54,711 nucleotides of DNA from Symbiodinium natans. Its lineage: Eukaryota > Sar > Dinophyceae > Suessiales > Symbiodiniaceae. Every line of letters begins with the position of its first letter. Position 1 is the first letter of the stretch. Location of the stretch: NCBI GenBank assembly GCA_905221605.1, contig CAJNDS010001358.1:332501-387211 (forward strand), in the 5' to 3' direction. Below the pieces are notes generated by a model that had not been told where the DNA came from, made no database searches, and was given only the letters and a program-made list of their open reading frames with translations. The translations under genes were made by a program, and so were the position numbers. Shown one piece after another: positions 9,837 to 23,500 of this stretch.

Positions 9837-12800
9837 CTGTGGATACTCAGGTTTAGGGTTTAGGGTTTAGGGATTAGGGTTTAGGGCTTAGGGTTTAGGG
9901 TTTAGGGTTTAGGGTTTAGGGTTTTGGGGTTGTAGGGTTTTGGGGTTGTAGGGTTTTGAGTTTAGGGGTTTTAGGGCTTTGGGGCTTAGGGTTTAGGGTT
10001 TTAGGGTTCTGGGGTTTCGCGGTCTTGGGGTTTTAGGGAGTTAGGGTTTGAGGGTTTAGGGTCTTGGGTTTGGGGTTTAGGTTTTTAGGGTTTTGGAGTT
10101 TAGGGTTTTAGGGTTTTGGAGTTCAGGGTTAGGCTTAGAAAGCGCTTAGGGCTATTTAGGGCTGAATGGGTTAAGGGCTTAGCGCTATTTAGGGCTTCTA
10201 AGAGTTCCGGATCTATAATATAAATCCGGACAAAATCTCTAGGGAGACTGCGAGGTGCGAGGTGTTCAGATTTTGGCGAGGAGGTCCGGAGACCTCGGCC
10301 CTCAACCCAAAAAAAAACAAAACGCCAAACCCCAAACCCTAAACCCTAAACCCTGAACCCTGAACCCTAAACCCTAAACCCAAACACCCCAAAACAGCGA
10401 CCTCTGCAAGCGCGCCAGGCGAGAGCGTGAAGCTGGAGGCCAGGCCTCCCAGCACTACCCTTACGAGCTCCAGAAGGCGTATAGGGTTTAGGGTTTAGGG
10501 TTTAGGTTTTAGGGTTTAGGGTTTAGGGTTTAGGGTGTAGGGTGTAGGGTGTAGGGTGTAGGGTGTAGGGTGTAGGGTGCCTGTGTTGGGTGTCTGTTTA
10601 AGGTGATTCTAGCATGTTGGGGAAGGGGTACCTCTAACCCTAAACCCTAAGCCCTGACCACAACTCGGTGAGCTAGGGTCACCATCCGCTGAGGGGGGAG
10701 ATGAGGTACCCAAGTCCCTACTAAGAGCTGGCAACCCTACCCTAAACCCTAAACCCTAGTTTAAAGGGTTTGGGGCTTTAGTTTTGGGCTTAGCTCGTAA
10801 GGCTTAGGTTTAAGGACCTTTGTGGTTCAAGCCCATTCCCAACACAATGCCAGAAAGATATACAACAATTCTGAAGCTTTGAAACGCCTGGCACCTTCAT
10901 CTCAGACTAAGTGGCACTAGGAAATGAAGCCAGCAGAAAGTGAAAAGTATCGTAGAAGAAGAATCTTGAAAGTGTAGATAAGTCTTGAATTCCATCTTCT
11001 TTTCTGTGAATTTTCTGGGGGGGGTCTCAGAGAAGGCAGCTAGCCCCATCAGGGAAAATAGACGCCTCTGAGCCCAAAAACCCTAATCCCTGAAGCCAAA
11101 AGCCCTAAACCCTCCCTAAACCCTAAACCCTAAGCCCTAAATCCTAAACCCTAAACCCTAAACCCTAAACCCTAAACCCTAAACCCTAAACCCTAAACCC
11201 TAAACCCTAAACCCTAAACCGAAACCCAGAACCCTAAAACCCCACAAAGCTTCGGTCTCAGGGCGTTCCGCGTTCTCAGGGCACGGCTGGCTGTGACGTT
11301 GAGTGTCCTCGGCTCCTGCATAGGAGGCTCAGGGTTTAGGGCTTAGGGGCGTTTAGGGTTCTGGGTTTGGGGTTAAGACCCTAAACCCTAAACACTTAAC
11401 CCTAGACCCTAAACCCGCCGAAACCCCTCCAAGGTCTCCTTGGAGTCCTTCACCTTGGCTTTCTCCTCCGCCGCATCGCCCTCCTCTTTGTCCTTCCTGC
11501 GGCAGAGCCAATGCGGTTTAGGGAGGGTTTAGGGTGTAGGGTTCAGGCTCCCGGCTCAAGCCAGGATGCTTATTCGGATGTCCCCCCCCCCCCCCCGCCC
11601 ACCCCCCGAAAAATTATGGCCTTGTCGCGATTGTCGGGGTTAGACTAACCAAACTTATTTTGGGGTTTCCGAGATTAGAGGTACCCTATTAGGGTCCTCA
11701 TCAAAAGGGAGTCCTACTATTTGGGGGTCTATTTTAGGGATGTCTCATTTTCGTAAACCCCTAGTTGCTGAGTTCATAGGCCCCAAAAGAATGCACACTG
11801 TCAGTTCTATAGTGGGGTATAGTATCCCAACAAGTGTAAAGTGTACACTTTCAGCTACTAAGCAAACAATCCTTATCGAACACACTTGAGGGTTTGGGGT
11901 TTAGGGGTTGTGGATTAGGGCTTGGGAGGGTTTAGGGCTTGGGGCTTAGGGTTTTAGCGACCCTAAACCCTAAACCCTAAACTCTAATGTCTGGGGCCTT
12001 CGAAGTAGGGTTGGGGCATATGGGGCTGTAGCTTTGTCGGGCGGTGCAAGGATTGTTGTCGGGTTTCATCAGGGTTTGAGGCCTGAAAAACCCCTAAATG
12101 TGAACCACTTGAACCCAGACCAGGGACTAAAGCTTCGTGGTTTGGTGTCGGGTCAATTCTTTCAATTCTTGTCTCTTTCCGTACTAAATTTAAGTAGAAC
12201 ACACTAGGTGCGATTTGAGGGCGGGAAGTTGGGAGGAGGGGCCGTAAGTGCAACTCAGGTGGGTCTGACACTCCCAGATCATGGACCGATGGCTGCCACC
12301 ACAAACACTTGAGGCTTTACTAGGTTGGCTCTTTAGTGCCTCTCCAGTCTGAAAAAGATTCAAACTATGATCCTAAAGTAAGGAACACATACCATGTCCC
12401 AGGGGCCTACTCAGGGTTTACTTGGGGTTCAGGGGTCTTGCAGCCCAAACGCCCCAAACCCCAAACCCTACTGCCCTACACCCCCGAATCAGTGAGGCGT
12501 AAACCCGAAACCCTGATCCCTGAACCCCGGAGCTGGGCCCCTACTGAACGGAAACCTGAAGCATCAGATGGGTGTGGGGCCTTTGTCGGTGTCTGTGACT
12601 TGGCTTGAGGTTAGGGTTTAGAGTTGGTTTTGCAAGGGTTTAGGGTTTAGGGTTTAGGGTTTAGGGTTTAGGGTTTAGGGTTTAGGGTTTAGGGTTTAGG
12701 GTTTAGGGTTTAGGGTTTAGGGTTTAGGGTTTAGGGTTTAGGGTTTAGGGTTTAGGGTTTAGGGTTTAGGGTTAGGTTTAGGGTTTAGGGTTTAGGGTTT

Positions 12801-15800
12801 AGGGTTTAGGGTTTAGGGTTTAGGGTTTAGGGTTTAGGGTTTAGGGTTTAGGGTTTAGGGTTTAGGGTTTAGGGTTTAGGGTTTAGGGTTTAGGTTTAGG
12901 GTTTAGGGTTTAGGGTTTAGAATTTAGGGTTTAGGGTTAGGGTTTAGGGTTTAGGGTTTAGGGTTTAGGGTTTAGGGTTTAGGGTTTTGCTTCTCAAGTT
13001 TAGGGTTGCATTTCCATCGCTGACTGCAGTTGACCCTTGCTGTCAAAACCCTGGGCCACCAACACGGCGACTCGGAACCCTTCATTCCTAAACCCTACAC
13101 CCTAAATCCTAAACTCCACACTGCCCTAACCCTAAACCCTAAACCCTAAACAATAAAACCCTAAAACCCTAAAACCCTAAAACCCTAAACCCCAAACCCT
13201 AAACTGCCCTCACCCTAAACCTGAAGCCAGGTGAGGGCCCCACCCGCCCTCTGCTTTGTGCTTCTTCGCCACGATCTGACAGGTTCTCTGAAGCTTGCCG
13301 GTTTTAGGATGTAGGGTTTAGGGTTTAGGGTATAGAGTTTGGGGTTTAGGGTTTAGGGTGTAGGGTTTCGGGTTTAGGGTTTAAGGTTTAGGGTTTAGGG
13401 TGTACGGTTTAGGGTTCATCCATACGAGGGAGCATCCGGAAGCATCAGCAAGGGCTTAGGGTTCAGGCTGGTGGGCTTCTTGTTCAGGGTTTAGGGAGCC
13501 TTCCGCAACTGTCATGGAAGTGTCGCTCGTTTCATGGGTTTAGGGTTTAGGGTTTAGGGTTTAGGGTTTAGGGCTTTTGGGTTTAGAGTTTAGGGTTTAG
13601 GGTTTTGGGTTTAGGAATGCAGCAAGACCCGGGTCGCTAGGATGCCTCCACTTGAAGCTTCATGAGCAGATAGAAGGAGAACTTTCTGGAGGCACATATA
13701 CTTACGCCTACTACCTTAATAAGCTAGCCTAGGCTGAGGCTTTGGGTTCTACAGCTTCGGCATTAGGGCTTAGGGCTTAGGGCTTTGGGGGTAGGGTTTA
13801 GGGTTTAGGGTTTAGGGTTTAGGGTCTAGGGTCTAGGGTTTAGGGTTTAGGGTTTGGGGTTTGGGGTTTGGGGTTTAGGGTTTAGAGCTAAGCCCTAAAC
13901 TCCCCCTCCACACGCACAGAGTACCCAACGCTTGGCTGTGCAGCCTTGATGTTGTGGACCCTAATGCTGCCCTCGTCATCGACTGTGACGATGAAGTGGT
14001 TCTCCTCCACTTAGGGTTTGGGGTTTGGGGTTTGGGGTTTAGGGTTTAGGGTTTAGGGTTTAGGGTTTAGGGTTTGGGGTTTAGGATTTAGGGCAGTTTA
14101 GGGTTTTGGGTTTATGGGAAACCCTGAATGTTTCGTGACATGATTGGGCATCTTAGTAGCCCAGTAGCCATATTATCACAAGGGCACCTTTTATTTTTTA
14201 GTTGGTTACGTTATAAGGTAACGCAGAACCAAAAGAAAAAGGGTAAAGGGTACCACTGGGCTGCCTAAACCCTAAACCCTAAACCCTAAACCCTAAACCC
14301 TAAACCCTAAACCCTAAACCCTAAACCGGGGTACCACTGGGCTACCAAGGCATAAAGGCTCCCGCAGATGCCTGGGTCGGAGACATCTCCAGCTGCACGA
14401 TGCTTCGTCCCGCACCATGCCTGCTTCATGGGGCATCTCTTGCAAAGGTTTAGGGTTTAGGGTTTAGGGTTTAGGGTTTAGGGTTTAGGGTTTAGGGTTT
14501 AGGGTTTAGGGTTTAGGGTTTAGGGTTTAGGGTTTAGGGTTTAGGGTTTTGGGTTTAGGGGTTTGGGTTTAGGGTTTAGGGTTTAGGGTTTAGGGTTTAG
14601 GGTTTAGGGTTTAGGGTTTAGGGTTTAGGGTTTAGGGTTTAGGGTTTAGGGTTTAGGGTTTAGGGTTTAGGGTTTAGGGTTTTGGTATCTCTTGCAAACA
14701 AAGAAGCCGGAATCCCGGCTTGGGTTTAAGGAGGGTTTAGGGTTCAGGGTTTGTGCAAAGCGAGCAGGTCAGGACCCGAGGTCGAACTTGTCAAGCAGGG
14801 GCTCGTTCTCCAGAGAATAGATCGACAGCTTGGACCTGGCCAAAGCTTGTATGGGTTTTAGGTTTTTGCGGCGTGGGGTGCAGGGCTTAGGGTTTAGGGG
14901 ATTGGGGTTTTCAGGGTTTAGGGCTCCGGTTTAGTCTTGAAGGTAGGGTTTCGGTTCAGGGCGCTTGAAAGGGATCGTCGGGTCTCTCGAAGTTGCGTAG
15001 ATCCCTTATCGCTTTAGGGTATCCAAAAGCCATCGTTTGGAGCAAGTCCCTACTGGAAGGTTTGGGTTTAGGGTTTAGGATTTAGGGTCTAGGATCTAGG
15101 GTTTAAGGTTTAGGGTTGAGGCATTTGCGGAGGGTTTCCAGTTTCGGGTTTCTGGGTTCTGGGTTGCACAAAATTCACAGGTCAGTTCCGACGCGCCGGG
15201 CACAACCCAAAAGACCCAGCCAAAGCCACACAAGGCGACAGAACTTGGGGGAGGATTTTGGGTTTAGGGTTTAGGGTTTAGGGTTTAGGGTTTGGGGCTT
15301 AGTTCCCCAGCAAGCCACCCTCTTTCCCCGAACTGAGCCCCAAGACCCCGATGCTTGGGCCGTGGGCTTTGGAGGTCGTGGTTGCGGGTTACAGGGCTAC
15401 AGGGATCCAGGGATACAGGATAACAGGGTTACAGGGTTTAGGGCCCAAGGGTTAACCTGAACCCTAACCCCTAACAACCCTAACCCCTAAACCCTAAACC
15501 CTAAACCCCAAACCCTAAACCCCAAACCCTAAACCCTAAACCCTAAACCCTAAATCCTGAACCCTAAACCCTACAAGCTCCCCCCTTGGCCCTGCAAACT
15601 CGGCCAGCATCGACTCTGCGTCCACGATCACAAGCAGCGCCGGGACGGAAGCCTGAGGCGGCTGGCTGGTTTAGGGTTTAGGGTTTAGGGTTTAGGGTTT
15701 AGGGCTTAGGGTTTAGGGTTTAGGGTTTAGGGTTTAGGGTTTAGGGTTTAGGGTTTAGGGTTTAGGGTTTAGGGTTTAGGGTTTAGGGTTTAGGGTTAGG

Positions 15801-16197
15801 GTTTAGGGTTTAGGGTTTAGGGTTTAGGGTTTAGGGTTTAGGGTTTAGGGTTTAGGGTTTAGGGTTTAGGGTTTAGGGTTTAGGGTTTAGGGTTTAGGGT
15901 TTAGGGTTTAGGGTTTAGGGTTTAGGGCTTCGGGTTTCAGGCTTCGGGTTTCGGGTTGAGGGTTTAGGGTTTAGGGTTTCGGGCTCTTGCTATATGGCGT
16001 TATCTGGCCGAACCCCTTTCCTGGAATAGTTTTGCAGGAGGGGGCGGAGGGGAGGGGAGGAATTTTGACTTCAAGCACTATGCAGGGTGTTCTGAGGAGA
16101 AGGGCCCGCAAACCTTTGTTCCATATCAACCCCGGCACTCAACTCCCCAAACCCGAACCCCAAACCCCAAACCCCGAACCCTAAACCCTAAACCCGA

Positions 16198-16229
<32 letters not shown>

Positions 16230-19200
16230 ATAATAATAATAAATAAAAGGGATTTGATAAACAGTCGCGAATCGGACCAGGAGACATGGGCTTGCAAGAA
16301 GTCACAATACAAGTTCAGGGTTTCGGGTTTCGGGTTGAGGGTTTAGAGTTTAGGGTCTTATGCGGTTTAGGGTGTCGGGTTTGGGGGTGACTCATATTCC
16401 TTCGAGGCAATTAGGGTTCTAGTCCCGAGACCCGGCACACACTCCCCTAAACCCTAAACCCTAAACCCTAAACCCTAAACCCTAAACCCTGAACCCGAAA
16501 CCCTAAACCCTAAACCCTAAACCCTAAACCAAAGTTCAGCACGTGCAACACCAAACCCGCTAGACTCCGCTAGACTCAGCTCGACTTGGGCTTAGGACTT
16601 AGGGTTTAGCGTTTAGGGTTAGAGTTTAGGGTTTAGGGTTTAGGGTTTAGGGTTTAGGGTTTAGGGTTTAGGGTTTAGGGTTGAGGGTTTAGGGTTTAGG
16701 GTTTAGGGTTTAGGGTTTAGGGTTTAGGGTTTAGGGTTTAGGGTTTAGGGTTTAGGGTTTAGGGTTAGGTTTTAGGGTTTGGGGCTTGGGGCTTGGGGTT
16801 TGGGGTTTAGGGTTCAGGCCCCCATTTCTACCCTGAACCCAACGCAGCCTTTGCAGACCCCGGCGTGGATCGCTTGAGCGTGAGGAATGCGTGATGTCGC
16901 ACCTATCTGCACATCCATATGAGCCACTTCGTGGCTTTACGGGCGGGGTGTTTCAGGGGGTGGGGTTTCGGGCTTAGGCTGCAGGGGATGGTTCGGCCTT
17001 CGGGGATGTTGACAGTTTAGGGGGATGGTTTTGGGGTTTAGGGTGAAGGCTTTCATGTAGGGTTTAGGGTTTCAGAGATGTTTCAGGCTCAGGGTTCAGC
17101 ATTCTTGGCTTAGGAATAGAGGCTTAGGATTCGGAACTCGTTGGTCCACGGGGTGACACTTCTGTCACGACACAAAAACACTCCCGGTGCATCCCTCGTC
17201 ACCCCAACGCCTCGAACCCCTAAACACTCAAAATTCTGAGACTTAAAGCCCTACACCTCAGACCCAAACCTCAAGCTCTATAAACCCTTAAACCTTGAAA
17301 AAACCCTGGAACCCAAACAGTAAACCTCAATCCCGTAAGCCCGAAACTCTTGAACACCAGAACCCCTCACCCATAAAGCCCAAACGCCCCAAGACCAATG
17401 AAATCGCATCTAATCGAACCCTTAAGCCTTAAACCCTAAGCCCTCAACCCAGACCCTAGCCCCAAAGTTTAAACCCTCAACCCCCGGACCCCAGAATACC
17501 CCACCAAATCCTCCCCCCCCCCCCCCCCCCCAAAAAAAAAAAAAAAAATCTCCCCTAAACCCTAAACCCTACACCCTAAACCCTAAACCCTAAACCCAAA
17601 ACCAACTCCAGTAGCGCCCAGTAGTGGGGCCTCCAGACTCGGTGCAATTACGCGCTGAGACCTCGACAGGGTTTCGGCCTCTTTGTTTAGAGTTAGGGGT
17701 TTAAGGGTTTATGGCATTAGGGTTTAGGGTTTAGGGTATTAGGGTTTAGGGTGTAGGGCTTAGGGTATTGGGGTTTAGGGTTTAGGTCTTAGGGCTTTAT
17801 CTACAAGTCGTTGATCTTTGACCTTGTGGACCTGAGACAGGCAGCCCTGCGGCCCATCTACTTGGGAATACGAGATAATGTGATCCCTCTGTCGGGGCTT
17901 CCCGAAGTTCTTAAGAGAGGTACACCTCACACGGTTTCTCATGGTGGCGTTCATGGTTGCTGACCAAAATTTGCAGGCCATCGTGGGTCTAGATTCTATG
18001 AGATTCTGGTTAAGCCCCAAACCCGAAACCCTAAACCCTAAACCCTAAACCCCAAACCCTAAACCCCAAACCCTAAACCCTAAACCGTGTAAAAGTCGAC
18101 CCTGAAGCCCTTAGAGCCCAAGTCCTGAAGCCCTGCAGACCCCAACCCAGCTTGCACCATAGATCCTCTTACCTTCAACAGTATTTCTTGCTGCCATGAG
18201 CTACTATTTGCTTAAGCAAAAGAAAAATAGGAATCCCTATATTACCCTTCATCAGGGAGAATATGTTCTATTTCTTTCGGGTTCTTAAGCAATTAGTAGT
18301 GGGTGAGCCTGCAACTAGAACGCCAGACTGGAGAACCTCCTTCAGGACCCTCACGCAGATAGAGCTTGGCCTACATGACTGTTTCTACGTTAGGACAGCT
18401 GTCCGCCCTGAGCCCAAGCACTAAAGCCTATAGCTTCAACCTTATATCTTCAAGACTTGAAACCGCAAACCCAATACCCTCAACTGCTTCCAAACACCCC
18501 CTAAACCCTAAACCCTAAACTTTGCCCTAAACCCTAAACCCTAGCCCTAAACCCTAAACCGCTGCACCAAGGCACTGAAAGTGTCTGGTGACGTTCGTGG
18601 AGACCGGCCGGTGCCTACCATCCAGAGGGGGCGTACTTCAGGTTTTTAGGGTTTAGGTTGTAGGTCTGTAGGGTTTTCAGGGATTCAGGGTTTTCAGGGT
18701 TCAGGGTGTTTAGGGTCTTTAGGGTTTTTAGGGTTTAGGGTTTAGGGCTTCAGTGTTCAGGGTGTAGGTTTTCGGGTGGAAGGTTTAGGCCTTCGGGCTA
18801 GATGCCCTTCTGAGAGACACCCTGGGCAGCCCCTTGATTGTAGGGGTCGAAAAATTGCCAAGGGTATTCCCTTAGGGTTCCTTTATAAATCTACTTTAAT
18901 AACCCCCAAAGCCCTATTCCAACTATTCAGGCCCCTATATTAGTGAGGGCACATGTCCACCAAGGGTTGAGCATTCACAAGGCTCAGAGCTTCTTATAAG
19001 GGTTTAGGGTTTAGGGTTTGCCCTGAGGCACAGGAGGCTAAGGACTTCGGCTCGCATCCAAACTCGGCGGCGTGTCGCCGCTGAGTCTTTTCCCACTGAC
19101 TCTCAAGACTGCATCCGGGCAAAAGACTGAAGCTGTTTATGTGGGGGTTTCCGACATTAGGGGTACCTTATTGGGGTCATTGTTGAAAGGGAATCCAAAT

Positions 19201-20167
19201 ATTTGGGGGTCCATTTTTAGAGGTCCATTTTCGTAAATCCCCCTGTTAAGCTTTTGCATTCCAGGATGCGCCGCGGGCTCGTGAACCCCAGTTCCCTGAA
19301 AATCTTCAAGCCCCACCCAGCCATCACGCAGCGCAAACGCCTAAACCCAAAACCCTAAACGCCCTGAACCCTAAACCTGAAACCCCAATCCCTAAACCCT
19401 ACAAGCCCTAAACCCTAAACCCTAAAAGCCCTAAACCCTAAACCTTAAACCCCAATCCCTAAAACCTACAAGCCCTAAACCCTAAACCCTAAAAGCCCTA
19501 AACCCTGTAGCCCTGAACCCTAAACCTTAAACCCCAAACCCTAAACCCTACACGCCCTAAACCCTGAAAGCCCTAAAAGCCCTAGACCCTAAACCCTAAA
19601 AGCCCTAAACCTTAAACCCCAAACCCTAAACCCTATAAGCCCTAAACCCTGAAAGCCCTAAAAGCCCTAAACCCTAAATTCTTGAAACGCACAGGCTGGA
19701 CTCCTGGCATCGAAGGTCACTTCGCTGATCAGCGGGCTCCCCTTCTCCAGGTGCTGGCGGCGCGGCGAGATTCGCTTAATGTTTAGGGTTTAGGGTTTAC
19801 GGTTTAGGGTTCAGGGCCTTGGGTTCAGGGTTGCATGAGGGATTTAAGTTTAAGGGCACTAGATTGCTCAGTGGCCCCTGGGAGAATGCAACTACTTTTC
19901 CAAGAAAACTTAGAATCTTGGGATCAAAGGAAACGAAAAACACTGAACGAGCCTGAATGCAAGCTTTAGGGGTTTAGGATTTGAGGTTTATACAGATTTG
20001 GGGGCGGGGGGGGGACGGATCAAAAAACAAAATCAAAACAAGGATCAACAAAAAAAGGGACCAATAATGACAAATATGGATCAACAAATATATGCCATTA
20101 GAAGTGCAAGTAGTAGTTGTAGTAGTAGTAGTAGTAGTAGGAGTAGTAGTAGTAGTAGTAGTAGTAA

Positions 20168-20217
<50 letters not shown>

Positions 20218-20248
20218 CTAGTAGTAGTAGTGCTAGTAGTAGTTGTGC

Positions 20249-20280
<32 letters not shown>

Positions 20281-20355
20281 CTAGTAGTAGTAGTGCTAGT
20301 AGTAGTAGTAGTGCTAGTAGTAGTAGTAGTGCTAGTAGTAGTAGTGCTAGTAGTC

Positions 20356-20423
<68 letters not shown>

Positions 20424-20466
20424 CGTAGTAGTAGTCGTCGTAGTAGTAGTAGTAGCAGCAGTAGTA

Positions 20467-20512
<46 letters not shown>

Positions 20513-23500
20513 TAGTCGTGCTCGTGGCGACGGTACTGGTTCTCAAGAGTAGTAGCTGTAGTCGGCGGCGTCATCGCAAGTGCAAACACATGGGGTCAGT
20601 TCTCAAAATCATGGTCCCTTCTTGGGTGCGCCAAGTATTTGGTGCCGCCTTATACTACTGGTAACCCAAAAAGGACCCTACCTTAAAGAAATGACTATTT
20701 GAAGTAGCAGAGTTTACTTTCTCCGGTTTTAGAGGGTGAAGAAGTGTTTTCGCACTGGCACCCTTTTATAGCACAGAAAACCCAAGAAGTGTTTTGAGCG
20801 CGGCCTGAAAAATAAGGAAGGGGCAAACCCCTAAACCCTAGTAGATGCTTCCCAAAAGCCCGTGTGATCCCAAAAGCTACTTGGAAACACTTCTGACTTA
20901 GCAAGTTACTTAGGGTTTGGTTTAGGGTTGAGGGTTGAGGGTTTAGGGTTAGGGTTTCGGTTTGGCTTAGGGTTTAGGGTTGGGATGTTTCCCCATATTC
21001 TAACAATCCTGAATAGGGATTATAATAGGGGGGTACTAGCATCCCTGTGAAGGACTGATAGCATACTGTGCGAATGCTGCAATGACATCGCTGATCGTTC
21101 GATCTTTGGAGACCGATAGAGAGAATAAATCACACGCCAAGCCCTCAACAGGTCGCCGTGGTACATTGCATTTGCTTCCAGTCGCACATCAATGTGAAGC
21201 ATTGCCACTTGTTGAGTGATCCGGACAGGCTCCAGTGTCAGGTCCTGCACATTCACGTGCTTCTTGCAACGTTTCACTCACAACATTTTCCATCTTTGAC
21301 AGGATCACTAGAGGGACGTATTTGTCCAGCTCATGAACTGGGGCTGTGCTGGATGATAACCGCTTCACTGCTGTGTCTGTTGCATTGTCCAGACCATCAA
21401 CCCGCTAATATGAGGCCACGGCAAATCAGTGGCCCACGTGAGATCTGGTGGCTGATGGCCGTGGCACTCACGCACAAGATTCGCAATAAGGGTGGCATCC
21501 CAAGTTTAGGGTTCAGGACTTGGGGTTTAGTACTTTGGGCTGAAGGTTTAGGGTTTAGGGTTTAGGGTTTAGGGTTTAGGGTTTAGGGTTTAGGGTTTAG
21601 GGTTTAGGGTTTAGGGTTTAGGGTTTAGGGTTTAGGGTTTAGGGTTTAGGGTTTAGGGTTTATGGGTTAGGGTTTAGGGTTTAGGGTTTAGGGTTTAGGG
21701 TTTAGGGTTTAGGGTTTAGGGTTTAGGGTTTAGGGTTTAGGGTTTAGGGTTTAGGGTTTAGGGTTTAGGGTTTAGGGTTTAGGGTTTAGGGTTTAGGGCT
21801 TCAAAAGTAAAGGTCTTCGGGTTTAGGGTCTCAGGTCTTCGGGCTTAAGGTTCCCCCAACTACCTCTAGAGTTTGGAGAGCTGTTAGGGTTCAGGGTTCA
21901 GGGTTCAGGGTTCAGGGTTCAGGGTTCAGGGTTTAGGGTTTAGGGTTTAGGGTTTAGGGTTTAGGGTTGAGGCTTTGGGGTTTAGGGTTGTTGGTTGTTG
22001 GGATTTAGACTTGTTGGTTGTTAGGGTTTAGGTTTTCTGGTTTACGGCCCAGTTCGCACTTGAAGCATGGCTAGTTCTCAAAATTGTGATGGCATTGGGC
22101 TTTGGGGCTATCGGTCTTGTAGACACGCATCTGAGTTCGAACAACCCCCCCCCCCCCCCCACTCGCACGCAAACCCGAAGCGCGAAACCTTAAACCACAA
22201 ACCCGAAACTGCATCCCACCCTAAACCCTAGACCCGAGACCCTAAACCCTAAACCCTAAGCCCGAAGCCCTAAACCCTAAACCGCATCCCACCCTAAACC
22301 CTCAGCCCTAAATCCTCCCTAAGCTCCCGAACCCAAAGCCGCAGCCGCCTGCCGCTGCGCCGAAGGCAGCTCGACCCGTCTGCCGGCAAGAATGCCACCC
22401 CGGATCTCCTTGGCTTCCAGTACAGGGGTTTATATGGGGGGGTTTTGGGTTTAAGGTTTAAGGTTTAGGGGTTAGGGTTCAGGGTTTGGGGTTCAGGGTT
22501 CAGGGTGCAGGGTTTAGGGTTTAAGGTTTAGCGCTTAGGGTTTAGGGTTTAGGGTTCAGGGCTTAGGGTTTACGGGAGGGTTTATGGGGAGTAGGGCCCG
22601 AAAGCATGGAACTTCCATCAGAAACCCAAGCAGGTGCACGGCGACGTGAGAAGAAAAGCGCGCAAACCTTCCAGAAGACACAGGGTTTAGGGTTCAGGGT
22701 TCAGGGTTTAGGGTTTAGGGCTTAGGGTTTAGGGTTTAGGGTTTAGGGTTTAGGGTTTAGGGCTAGGGCTTAGGGTTTAGGGGACTGACGACAAGCGATC
22801 CACCTACACCAGTCTGCAGCCGGGCTTCTTCCAGCGCCTGCAACGTCAGGTGCTTGCCTGTCAAGGCTACTCGGAGACATGGCTGCTGCAAGCTCAGCGG
22901 GTGTATCAAGGCCGGTGTGCCAAGAGAAGAAGCGGCAGGACCGACTCACCAGAATATTCTGAAACCCGAAACTCCCTCAACCCTCAGCCTGTGCCCTAAA
23001 CTCTAAACCCTAAACCCTAAACCCTAAACCTCAAACCCTCAAGCACGCCTCGCATCTCGTCCCGAAGCTCATCCAGCTTGGAAGTAAGGGCGTCCAAGCG
23101 CACCTTTAGCAGCATTCGGGTTGGACTAGATGGGTCAGCAGTCAGGCCCCTGTAAGCCCAAGGGCCCGAAACCCTGAACCCTGAACCCTGAACCCTGATC
23201 CCTAAACCCTAAGCCCTAAACCCTAAACCCTAGACCCTGCACCCTAAATCCTGACCCGGGAGTGCGTTCTGCCACATGCGCAGCTCCGTTGCGATACCCT
23301 GAACCCTAAACCTCAAACCCTACACCCTAAACCCACAACCCCTGCCTTCAGAACCAAAAGCCACTCATTCTTTTGTCGGCTCCGAGTAGAAAACCCTAAG
23401 GATTCTTCGAGAGCCACCAAAAAACAAACACATGTAGGTTTGGGGTTCAAGGACCCTTTCTTGGGTTGATTACTGTATTGTAACCTTGAACCACCAAAAA

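Noticed and set aside
19974-20664. Poly-Thr, poly-Ser and poly-Val ORFs up to 190 codons
   Set aside because: Translations of the AGT trinucleotide array in every frame.
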